Positions 1 through 5,234 of a stretch of DNA of 5,234 nt are shown piece after piece. Origin of the DNA: Gammaproteobacteria bacterium (GTDB taxonomy: Bacteria; Pseudomonadota; Gammaproteobacteria; Pseudomonadales; UBA3067). The position numbers and the translations under genes were made by a program. The notes under the pieces are model-generated. The model had not been told where the DNA came from. It did no database searches and saw only the letters and a program-made list of their open reading frames with translations. The stretch spans positions 1-5,234 of the forward strand of contig JAHRVS010000206.1 in NCBI GenBank assembly GCA_019090565.1, read 5' to 3'. Within the stretch, counting starts at the first letter, position 1. The number at the start of each line of letters is the position of its first letter.

Positions 1-2
1 AC

Positions 3-1706
3 TTGCTGGTGAATGAGCACCATCACCAGTCGCGTTTTTTTCTCTCATTATTATTGATGGGCTGGATGCTGGCCATTATTGCCTTAGCAGGACCAACGTG
101 GGAAAAATTGCCGTCACCCTCAATGCGTGGTGAATCGGCCCTGGTTATAGCCTTGGATCTATCTCGTTCTATGGATGCCGACGATCTTTCTCCCAGTCGT
201 TTAGAGAGGGTAAAAGAGCGTTTATTGAGGCAGGTTGCCGATAAAAAGGAGGGCAGCGTTGGCTTGGTGCTTTTTGCTGAGCAAGCGTTTGTAGGCGCAC
301 CGATTTCGGAAGATGCCAGTACTGCCTTGGATATTATTAAACACGCTGATACCGCGATCATGCCCGCGCAAGGGAGTCGTCCCGATAAGGCCTTGTTAAA
401 AGCGCTGGATCTTTTGAAGCGCGATAAGCAAAAACAAGGGCAGGTGTTGTTGATTACCGATGGCGCTTATGATGAGTCGGCCTTTCAAGGCGCCGTATCA
501 GAAGTTGCCGATAATAACTATGCGCTAACGGTAGTCGGTGTAGGGACCGAAAACGGCGGTTCCATTCCCGACATTAAAGACCGCGAAGCCCCAAGAAATC
601 GATTTGGCATGGCGGTGACGCCGAAGCTTGACGAGGTTTTTTTAAAAGGTATGGCAGAGCAAGCCGGCGGGCGTTATCTGAGCCTACGTGATCAAACCTC
701 AGAAGGAGAAGGCTGGATCAACGACACGCAAGAGCAAATCGGGCAACTTAATGGTGAGGATAACAAGCGCATTGATCAATGGCATGAATACGGGCCTTAC
801 TTGCTGTTTGTTTTATTACCTTTTGCGGCGTTGGCATTTAGGCGTGGTTGGTTAGGTGCAGGTGTATTGCCCTGGGTGTTTTTTATCGTCGTCTCAATGA
901 ATCCCGTTAACGCCGAAGCTGAAGAGTTGTCATTCTCAGCGAAAATAAGTAAACAATGGCAAGACCTTTGGGTACGGCAAGATTATCAAGCCTATCAGTT
1001 GTTTAAAATTGGTTTAGTTGCTGAAGCAGCAGAGCGGTTCAACGATCCTAATTGGAAAGCGGCTGCATGGTACCGACTGGGGGATTTCGATAAGGCAGCT
1101 TTCTACTATGGAAAGCTCAATACTGCCGAGGCACACTATAATCGCGCTAATGCATTGGTGCAGCAAGGCAAGCTCAAGCTGGCACTGGATGAACTCAATA
1201 AAACTTTGAGTATAGACATTGAGTTTCGCGATGCCTCTTTCAATCGTAAGTTGGTAGAAGAATTCCTTGAATCAAAAAATAAGCCAAAGAAATCGGCAAA
1301 GCCGAAGCCGAAGCAGGAAAATAAATCGCAACAAAATCCAAAGGGGCCGCTAAAGGAAAACAGCGAAGCCGCGTCAGAAAACAAGAGAGCGATTAAGTCA
1401 GATCAAAAGAAAAAAGAAAAAGATAAGAACTCGAAAAAAAATAAACAGCAAGATCAGAAGTTAAAAGGAAAGAGTAACGATAAGTCAGGTGAAAAGACCC
1501 GCAGCAACAAGCTTAAAAAAAATGAGGCTATTGGTAATAAGGCCTTGGTGGCGCCGGTTTCCAATTTAGATGAAAAAAGCAGTATTGGTCATGCCCAGTG
1601 GTTAAATATGATTATTGATTCCCCTGGCGAGTTGCTGCGTTTAAAGTTTTTATTTATGCAGAAAGAAACAGGTGGGAAAAACTCGGATGGCGTTGAGCCA
1701 TGGTAA
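3..1706 (+). CDS. batB: BatB-type VWA and TPR membrane protein, 5'-truncated by the window edge
   Basis: The visible part is 567 residues. A hydrophobic segment at about 12-30 is the transmembrane helix that normally precedes the VWA domain. The VWA domain (about 45-230) carries the metal-ion-dependent adhesion site: D52, S54 and S56 in DLSRSMD, S125 in QGSRPDKA where many VWA domains have Thr, and D153 in ITDG. Two hydrophobic stretches (about 265-279 and 286-303) follow, then a TPR-like region (about 325-415, with WYRLGDFDKAA and AHYNRANAL), a linker of about 100 residues very rich in Lys (about 420-520), and the family's C-terminal motif (QWLNMIIDSPGELLRLKF, ending in EPW). The family usually has another membrane-proximal segment before residue 12, so the TTG at position 3 is probably not the true start and the gene continues upstream. 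Such proteins are encoded in moxR-DUF58-batA-batB-batD operons and are thought to act with a MoxR AAA+ ATPase at the envelope. Family assignment is firm; the physiological role is inferred. Confidence 0.9.
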   Translation: MLVNEHHHQSRFFLSLLLMGWMLAIIALAGPTWEKLPSPSMRGESALVIALDLSRSMDADDLSPSRLERVKERLLRQVADKKEGSVGLVLFAEQAFVGAPISEDASTALDIIKHADTAIMPAQGSRPDKALLKALDLLKRDKQKQGQVLLITDGAYDESAFQGAVSEVADNNYALTVVGVGTENGGSIPDIKDREAPRNRFGMAVTPKLDEVFLKGMAEQAGGRYLSLRDQTSEGEGWINDTQEQIGQLNGEDNKRIDQWHEYGPYLLFVLLPFAALAFRRGWLGAGVLPWVFFIVVSMNPVNAEAEELSFSAKISKQWQDLWVRQDYQAYQLFKIGLVAEAAERFNDPNWKAAAWYRLGDFDKAAFYYGKLNTAEAHYNRANALVQQGKLKLALDELNKTLSIDIEFRDASFNRKLVEEFLESKNKPKKSAKPKPKQENKSQQNPKGPLKENSEAASENKRAIKSDQKKKEKDKNSKKNKQQDQKLKGKSNDKSGEKTRSNKLKKNEAIGNKALVAPVSNLDEKSSIGHAQWLNMIIDSPGELLRLKFLFMQKETGGKNSDGVEPW

Positions 1707-1713
1707 GGCTGAG

Positions 1714-1735
1714 CGCCCAATCCCACCATTAGGCG
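1714..1735 (+). other. Hairpin just downstream of batB
   Basis: CGCCCAAT and ATTAGGCG can form an 8-position stem with one C-A mismatch around the loop CCCACC. It starts 8 bases after the batB stop codon. No T-run follows, so it is not a convincing intrinsic terminator; it could protect the 3' end of the transcript or be chance. Confidence 0.3.
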
Positions 1736-1845
1736 TAGTGATCCAGGTTTTAGCTGAATTCTTTTATGCCAAAATCTGTTTCTATCAAATAGCACATCCA
1801 TCAACGTTCAGCCGAAGCAGGTTTTACTTCGATGAATTTGCTCAC

Positions 1846-1854
1846 TGTTATAGC
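1846..1854 (+). promoter_or_regulatory. Possible extended -10 promoter for tpm
   Basis: TGTTATAGC fits an extended -10 element (TG, one base, TATAGC). It lies 26 bases before the tpm ATG, which would give a short leader of about 20 bases. I see no good -35 box at the right distance, so support is weak. A separate promoter is plausible because 174 bases separate tpm from batB. Confidence 0.25.
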
Positions 1855-1870
1855 GCATTTCAACGCAAGT

Positions 1871-1874
1871 AGGA
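1871..1874 (+). promoter_or_regulatory. Ribosome binding site of tpm
   Basis: AGGA sits 6 bases before the ATG at 1881. It supports this ATG as the ancestral start, although the frame is closed by a stop codon nine codons later. Confidence 0.5.
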
Positions 1875-1880
1875 TAAAAG

Positions 1881-2519
1881 ATGCAGATAGAATTTTGGGA
1901 AAATGGCTAGAAAAATAGTAATATTGGGTTTCATGAGTATGAACCTAACCCTGTTTTTATTAAAAACTTAAACCGTCTAAAACTGAAATCTGGGGGCGGG
2001 GTTTTCATACCTCTTTGCGGTAAGACGCTGGATATTTCTTGGTTACTAACTCAAGGTTATAAAGTGGTTGGGGTTGAGCTAAGTGAAATTTCCATTCAGC
2101 AGCTATTTGATGAAATTGGAGTTCAACCAGAAATTATTGTGTTAGAAAATAGAAAGCGCTGCAGAGCTGAGAATGTGGATGTATTGGCCGGTGATTTCTT
2201 TGATGTTACGCTGGAATCTATTGGTCACATTGATGCAATCTTTGATCGAGGAAGTTTGGATGCACTACCTGAAAATATGCGCAGCCAGTATGCAAAACAT
2301 CTGCAATGTATCGCTGATAATGCGCCGCAATTGCTCGTTTGCTTTGAGTATGACCAAGCCTTAATGGAAGGCCCTCCTTTTTCAATAAGATTTGCAGAGT
2401 TAAACAGGTACTACGGGAATGGCCATAACTTACAACTTATAGAATCTTCTGATGCGTCGAGCCGGTTGAGCGTGGGATTTCCGTGCGTAGAAAAAGTCTG
2501 GTTGGTGGGGCCTAGATAG
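1881..2519 (+). pseudogene. tpm: Thiopurine S-methyltransferase with an in-frame amber codon at codon 10
   Basis: Reading from the ATG at 1881 gives MQIEFWENG, then TAG (1908-1910), then an uninterrupted frame to the TAG at 2517-2519: 213 codons including the terminal stop, close to the usual length of about 215-220 residues for bacterial TPMT. Family motifs are all present in this one frame: FW at 5-6, IGFHE at 15-19, the SAM-binding stretch PLCGKTLD (44-51) with VVGVELSE (62-69), GDFF (104-107), FDRGSLDALP (121-130), EYDQ (156-159) and GPPFS (164-168). The stop falls where the family has a second Trp (F-W-x-x-x-W-x4-IGFH), so one TGG-to-TAG change explains it. TPMTs transfer methyl groups from S-adenosylmethionine to thiopurines; bacterial members can also methylate selenium and tellurium compounds. 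The first usable in-frame restart is GTG at 2064 (codon 62), which would lose the N-terminal SAM motif, so a working enzyme from a restart is unlikely. A sequencing error or stop-codon suppression cannot be excluded. The gene looks more A+T-rich than its neighbours (2101-2160 has 19 G+C of 60; 4561-4620 in the nitroreductase gene has 33 of 60). Confidence 0.85.
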
Positions 2520-2537
2520 ACAAGTACGGGCCTCTTT

Positions 2538-2569
2538 TTGCCTCTTAATATTCAGCCTCTGAAGGGCAA
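2538..2569 (+). terminator. Weak hairpin after tpm, possible terminator
   Basis: TTCAG-CCT-CTGAA (2551-2563) is a perfect 5-bp stem, and flanking TTGCC (2538-2542) can pair with GGCAA (2565-2569) across an asymmetric bulge. Only a short GTTTC follows, so termination is uncertain. It lies 18 bases after the tpm stop, in the gap between two convergent genes, where a terminator is expected. Confidence 0.22.
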
Positions 2570-2672
2570 GTTTCATGCTCTAGTGTAGGGCTAGATCTGA
2601 ATTTCTTTCGAAAGCTATCAGTTTGAGTTTGGGTTTATACGTATTATAGCTGCGTCTTTTATTTGATAATTA

Positions 2673-2690
2673 AATCATCTCGAGGCGATT
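2673..2690 (-). terminator. Palindrome downstream of the minus-strand gene, possible terminator
   Basis: An 18-base imperfect palindrome centred on CTCGAG begins 9 bases beyond the stop codon of the minus-strand gene. Read on the minus strand it is followed by TAATTAT, not a clean T-run. The stem contains one mismatch and one wobble pair and no room for a normal loop at full pairing. Position favours a terminator; structure is only suggestive. Confidence 0.22.
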
Positions 2691-2699
2691 CAGGGTAGA

Positions 2700-3956
2700 C
2701 TAGAGGCCTTCACCATCATTGATATCGCCACTTTCAAAACGAGCCCTAAGGGTGGCGTTATCATCTTCGAGAAGGTGTACTGCTTGCATCATTTCACGGC
2801 TATCCATGGCAAACCGTTCAATCATTTCTACTAAGCTACGCTTTTCTTCATTTTCTTCGTCGAGGTTGGGCGTATGGGCTGACTGATGATCATCTTCAAT
2901 ATTTTCTATTAGTGTTTTTACCGCCTCTTGGGCGGCTTGGAGCTCCGACTCAAGAAATCGGCTACAGATATCTGATTCCGATAAATTGTCCAAAATAGTT
3001 GAAATAAATATATCGGTTTGTGCGACGCGTTTTTTCATGGTGATAACAAAATTATGATATTGGTCTAATTGATCAGAGGGTATGGTGCCTTGCTCTCGTA
3101 GCTCAAAAACAAATGACTCTAAAACCTTGATGTCTTCCGCTTGATCCTTAGTGACTTGGTTTAGAAGCTTTGCGTCATTCGCGTTCCGATCTTTATTTCC
3201 CTCTTTATCTTGGCCTGTATCGTCGTCTTCGCTATCGGCAGCGGGGCTATCGGCCGGTATACTACCCTCTGAAAGAGCCTCAAACGCACCTCTATAACTA
3301 GCGATAACTTCTTCGCTTGAGGAGCCCTGATTTAAAAGTTCCATTTCTTTGGTGAGAGGTATCAAAATGGAACTTACTGCGATTGGAATGGAATCCCTAA
3401 ATAGCTTTTGTAGCGCATAGAATATTTTTTCTACACCCTGTAGGCGTTTCGCTTCTTGTTGTTGCTTTTCAACTCTACCTTTGAGCTCCAGTATCATATT
3501 GGTGAGCTTTTTTGAAGGCAAAGTACTGCCCAGAGCCAGTAAGGCAGGGGTCATTATTTCCCAAAATGGAATGGGGTCATTACGTACCACTACCGCTTCT
3601 AACTCTGTCTTGAGGTACGCATGGCGAATAAGGATCGGTAAAAGCTTTTTTTCTGTTTTGGGAGCAATGTCATCAGGAATGTCATTGCCTGATATCGACT
3701 TATATACCTTGGCGCACGCCTCGATCTCCTCCTCTATAAGACGGGTTAATATCGCGGTATCATCAAGGCTAGAATCGTCAGTGTCTCCTAGGGTATCCTC
3801 GGGGCTGTTGATGGGTTCGTCGAGGGTCTGAGAAAGCGTGATGCCTTGTGCTTTTTTCTTATAGTGCAGGATTGCTACGATGAGCACGGCAATGATGAAG
3901 GTCAGAAGGATAAAAACCTGTATGAGAACTAGCGTGGCCGCTTTAGTTTCGAGCAT
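2700..3956 (-). CDS. Unrecognised membrane-anchored helical protein (418 aa)
   Basis: I do not recognise this family. The protein has one strongly hydrophobic helix at about 7-30 followed by HYKKK, which by the positive-inside rule places the long C-terminal part in the cytoplasm. An acidic, Ser/Thr-rich linker (about 46-67) leads to a helical region (about 68-230) containing a distinctive stretch around FWEIMTPALLALGS (131-144) and a charged helix rich in Gln, Lys and Glu (about 157-185). A second very acidic linker (about 230-262, including DSEDDDTGQ) precedes a C-terminal helical region (about 263-410) that ends in a likely coiled coil (MIERFAMDSREMMQAVHLLEDDNATLRARF, in pieces 378-407). 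No catalytic motif is visible. The start is the ATG at 3954-3956, 8 bases after GAGGAG; another ATG four bases upstream is out of frame. The stop is TAG. The gene stands alone, convergent to tpm and divergent from the nitroreductase gene. A structural, scaffold or localisation role at the inner membrane is a guess from architecture only. Confidence 0.88.
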   Translation of the reverse strand: MLETKAATLVLIQVFILLTFIIAVLIVAILHYKKKAQGITLSQTLDEPINSPEDTLGDTDDSSLDDTAILTRLIEEEIEACAKVYKSISGNDIPDDIAPKTEKKLLPILIRHAYLKTELEAVVVRNDPIPFWEIMTPALLALGSTLPSKKLTNMILELKGRVEKQQQEAKRLQGVEKIFYALQKLFRDSIPIAVSSILIPLTKEMELLNQGSSSEEVIASYRGAFEALSEGSIPADSPAADSEDDDTGQDKEGNKDRNANDAKLLNQVTKDQAEDIKVLESFVFELREQGTIPSDQLDQYHNFVITMKKRVAQTDIFISTILDNLSESDICSRFLESELQAAQEAVKTLIENIEDDHQSAHTPNLDEENEEKRSLVEMIERFAMDSREMMQAVHLLEDDNATLRARFESGDINDGEGL

Positions 3957-3964
3957 TCATATCA

Positions 3965-3970
3965 CTCCTC
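3965..3970 (-). promoter_or_regulatory. Ribosome binding site deciding the start of the minus-strand gene
   Basis: GAGGAG on the minus strand is a strong Shine-Dalgarno sequence. It lies 8 bases from the ATG at 3954-3956 and 4 bases from another ATG at 3958-3960. The second ATG opens only a five-codon frame (MNARN), so the one at 3954-3956 is the real start. Confidence 0.75.
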
Positions 3971-4305
3971 GATAAGAGAAGGCTATGTTTTATGGGCACG
4001 GTTAGGCTCAACTCAGGTATGCGGCTTATGAAATAAAAAGCGTGACGCATTAAACTGATGCACTTACCTGTCAGTGTTAAGGGTGACCTGGGTGTCATTA
4101 ATGCCTCTAATCCGAGTTCTGGCATTTCTCTTGTTCCGCTTCTGCCTTGTTTCGCTTCTGAATATGTAAATGACCCTCTTTCTTGCCCCGATGGAGCTGG
4201 AGCCACAAAAATTGGCTCTATATATAGGTTTAGCTTAACTTTTGGCATTGGTCTAGCTGGTGGCGCAGCTAAGCGGCTGTATTGTAAGGTTTATCCGTGT
4301 TGTCA

Positions 4306-4334
4306 TTGCAGGCATCCGAAAATCCCTCTATAAA
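4306..4334 (+). promoter_or_regulatory. Candidate sigma-70 promoter for the nitroreductase gene
   Basis: TTGCAG (4306-4311) and TATAAA (4329-4334) are separated by exactly 17 bases. The -10 box matches the consensus at five of six positions, the -35 box at its TTG. Transcription would start near 4341, leaving a leader of about 43 bases before the coding start. Confidence 0.45.
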
Positions 4335-4383
4335 TGGCTCGTTTGCCTCAAAAAAATCACACTAAAACAGGTTTATAAATGAA

Positions 4384-4950
4384 ATGATGGATGAGATTTC
4401 ACTTCGGCGTTCTAGTCCAGTGCTTGTGGACCCCGCGCCTAGTAGCGAGGAAATCAAGCAGCTTCTAAGAGCCGCGCAACAAGCGCCTGATCATGGGCGT
4501 TTAAGGCCATGGAAATACATTGTCGTGAAAGGCGAGGGCCGAGTGGCGCTGGGAGAGCTGTACTTGAAATCAGCGCTTGTCGAGAATGCAGCTCTGGCTA
4601 CGGAGCGGCAGGAGCGAATCAAGCGTATGCCCCTTCGTGCTCCGCTTATAATTATCGCCGTGGCCCAGGTTCTTGAGGGCCATAAGGTCCCCATTCTTGA
4701 GCAAGTTGTGGCGACAGGGGCCGCCGTGCAAAACATGTTACTCATGGCTCAATCTTTGCGCTACGGGGCAATGTGGCGCACAGGAGATATGGCCTACAGC
4801 GTAACGGTTAAAAAAGGCTTAGGGCTTCGCCCTGAGGATGTGATTGTCGCCTATTTATACTTAGGGACAGCGGGCACGGAGGCAAAGCCGCGGGCAGACG
4901 AAGATTACGAAGCATGTTGCTCGCAGTGGTGGGGTGAGGCATCAGTTTAG
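4384..4950 (+). CDS. YdjA-like nitroreductase family protein
   Basis: This 188-residue protein belongs to the compact, FMN-dependent nitroreductase family and most resembles E. coli YdjA (183 residues). Shared features are the N-terminal RRSSP (8-12) that contacts the FMN phosphate in this fold, AxQAPDHGRLRPW (31-43, YdjA has RAPDHKSMQPW), EGEGR-like KGEGR (49-53), APLIIIAVA (86-94), HKVP-E (100-106), GAAVQNMLLMAQSLRYG (112-128), and MWRTG (130-134, YdjA IWRSG), followed by YLYLGT (157-162). Such enzymes form homodimers with FMN at the interface and reduce nitro or related substrates with NAD(P)H; the natural substrate of YdjA-type proteins is not established. Adjacent ATG codons at 4384 and 4387 both could start the protein; the second gives MDEISLRR, which aligns best with YdjA. 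The Shine-Dalgarno signal is weak (AGG at 4369-4371). The gene appears monocistronic, followed by about 200 bases and a tRNA gene. No truncation or missing key residue is evident. Confidence 0.92.
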   Translation: MMDEISLRRSSPVLVDPAPSSEEIKQLLRAAQQAPDHGRLRPWKYIVVKGEGRVALGELYLKSALVENAALATERQERIKRMPLRAPLIIIAVAQVLEGHKVPILEQVVATGAAVQNMLLMAQSLRYGAMWRTGDMAYSVTVKKGLGLRPEDVIVAYLYLGTAGTEAKPRADEDYEACCSQWWGEASV

Positions 4951-4992
4951 TAGCTGCGCACTCGAATTCTCGTGTATGCCGGATATGCCGTG

Positions 4993-5014
4993 GCTCTAGG
5001 AGCGAGGTTTTCTT
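4993..5014 (+). terminator. Weak possible terminator after the nitroreductase gene
   Basis: GCTC-TAG-GAGC forms a 4-bp stem with a 3-base loop, followed after four bases by TTTTCTTG. It lies 42 bases beyond the stop codon. The stem is short and the T-run is displaced, so the call rests mainly on position. The rest of 4951-5075 shows only a small direct repeat (TATGCCG at 4975 and 4984). Confidence 0.2.
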
Positions 5015-5075
5015 GTTCTCACATGAAATTGCTATTGTTACAGGTGCCCTTAAGGCTGGAGGGTGGGCTTTGTCG

Positions 5076-5104
5076 TTGATTTTTGGCGATTGTTCGGGTA
5101 GTAT
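5076..5104 (+). promoter_or_regulatory. Candidate promoter of the tRNA-Ser gene
   Basis: TTGATT (5076-5081) and TAGTAT (5099-5104) are 17 bases apart. The G+C-rich CCTCCGCCC right after the -10 box resembles the discriminator of stable-RNA promoters that are subject to stringent control. Transcription would start near 5111, about 39 bases before the mature tRNA. Confidence 0.5.
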
Positions 5105-5116
5105 CCTCCGCCCTAA

Positions 5117-5147
5117 CTCATGAGGAATATCTGTTTTTCCTCGTGAG
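5117..5147 (+). other. 11-bp hairpin in the 5' leader of the tRNA-Ser precursor
   Basis: CTCATGAGGAA (5117-5127) pairs with TTCCTCGTGAG (5137-5147) at all 11 positions, with one T-G wobble, around the loop TATCTGTTT. Only two bases (AT) separate it from the first base of the mature tRNA. With the proposed promoter it would take up most of the leader. No T-run follows on either strand, so it is not an intrinsic terminator. Confidence 0.6.
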
Positions 5148-5149
5148 AT

Positions 5150-5234
5150 GGAGAGGTGTCCGAGTGGCCGATGGAGCACGCCTGGAAAGTGTGTATACCG
5201 CAAGGTATCGAGGGTTCGAATCCCTCCCTCTCCG
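5150..5234 (+). tRNA. tRNA-Ser (anticodon GGA)
   Basis: All arms can be drawn. The acceptor stem is GGAGAGG (5150-5156) with CCTCTCC (5227-5233) and discriminator G at 5234, as expected for serine tRNAs. The anticodon stem is CACGC/GTGTG (5177-5181, 5189-5193, one G-T pair) with loop CTGGAAA, so the anticodon at 5184-5186 is GGA, reading UCC and UCU. The long variable arm typical of tRNA-Ser is ATACC-GCAA-GGTAT (5195-5208). The T arm is GAGGG-TTCGAAT-CCCTC (5210-5226). The 85-base length and sequence closely match the E. coli tRNA-Ser(GGA). The window ends at the discriminator base, so whether CCA is encoded cannot be seen. Confidence 0.98.

Larger units (their letters stand above)
3957..4383. 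other. Divergent intergenic region (427 bp) without a defensible gene
   Basis: The region separates the minus-strand membrane protein gene from the plus-strand nitroreductase gene and must hold both promoters. Open frames exist on both strands (4058-4333 plus, 91 codons; 3943-4248 minus, 101 codons). They overlap one another, neither has a visible ribosome binding site, and I recognise neither product. Two hairpins are present: 4198-4220 (8-bp stem, one wobble, loop CAAAAAT) and 4254-4271 (TAGCTG/CAGCTA, loop GTGGCG). An octamer CGCTTCTG occurs twice 16 bases apart (4137 and 4153). No convincing minus-strand promoter could be picked. A small RNA, a structured leader or a decayed gene are all possible. 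Confidence 0.5.

Noticed and set aside
23..361. Minus-strand open frame of 112 codons inside batB
   Set aside because: Antisense shadow of the well-supported VWA coding sequence.
1672..1872. Plus-strand open frame of 66 codons between batB and tpm
   Set aside because: It begins inside batB in another frame, has no ribosome binding site and no recognisable motif; the product does not resemble BatD.
1908..1910. Selenocysteine or pyrrolysine recoding at the tpm stop
   Set aside because: Selenocysteine uses TGA, not TAG. Pyrrolysine would need a dedicated system not visible here, and the family position is Trp, so a point mutation is simpler.
2064..2519. A separate 151-residue methyltransferase gene starting at GTG 2064
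   Set aside because: The start is the Val of the VVGVELSE motif in the TPMT family, and the upstream sequence in the same frame encodes the rest of the SAM-binding region. It is the downstream part of the interrupted tpm gene.
2605..2614. Perfect 10-base palindrome CTTTCGAAAG in the convergent gap
   Set aside because: Isolated, with no loop for an RNA hairpin, no second copy and no nearby promoter; likely chance.
4225..4240. GCTTAAC resembling an integron attC core site
   Set aside because: No matching GTTRRRY partner at the right distance and no cassette array, so the match is chance.
3943..4248. Minus-strand 101-codon open frame running into the start of the 418-aa gene
   Set aside because: No ribosome binding site or recognisable product, and it overlaps an equally long plus-strand frame. 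Its last codons coincide with the real gene's start region only by frame offset.
4058..4333. Plus-strand 91-codon open frame in the divergent gap
   Set aside because: No Shine-Dalgarno sequence precedes the ATG, no family is recognised, and the end overlaps the proposed nitroreductase promoter. Kept as part of the unexplained region only.
4808..5203. Minus-strand open frame of 131 codons across the nitroreductase end and the tRNA gene
   Set aside because: It runs antisense through a clear coding gene, its promoter region and a tRNA; it is a shadow.

Overview
The window looks like chromosomal DNA from a gammaproteobacterium, probably a marine or environmental one of moderate G+C. This rests on protein resemblance (a BatB-type von Willebrand/TPR protein, a bacterial thiopurine methyltransferase, a YdjA-like nitroreductase) and on a tRNA-Ser(GGA) very close to the E. 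coli type. Genus-level placement is not possible from the sequence alone.

Layout. Positions 3-1706 (+) hold the 3' part of a batB-type gene: membrane-anchored VWA domain, TPR-like repeats, a very lysine-rich linker and the family's C-terminal motif; its N-terminus lies outside the window. The usual next gene of such operons, batD, is absent. Positions 1881-2519 (+) hold a thiopurine S-methyltransferase gene (tpm) that is intact except for one in-frame amber codon at codon 10, exactly where the family has a conserved tryptophan; I call it a pseudogene or interrupted gene. A convergent gap (2520-2699) separates it from a minus-strand gene (2700-3956) for an unrecognised 418-residue protein with one N-terminal membrane helix, acidic linkers and helical cytoplasmic regions. 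A 427-bp divergent gap (3957-4383) follows; it contains hairpins and open frames on both strands but no gene I can defend. Positions 4384-4950 (+) encode a compact YdjA-like nitroreductase with a plausible promoter. The window ends with a tRNA-Ser(GGA) gene (5150-5234) that has its own promoter and an 11-bp hairpin filling almost the whole predicted 5' leader.

The genes do not form one pathway. The BatB fragment is the tail of a moxR/bat-type operon (envelope or stress-related AAA+/VWA system); the others look like separately transcribed housekeeping or accessory genes. I see no CRISPR array, transposase, phage gene or defence operon. The strongest points for follow-up are the single amber codon in tpm, the missing batD, the unrecognised membrane-anchored protein and the structured leader of the tRNA.
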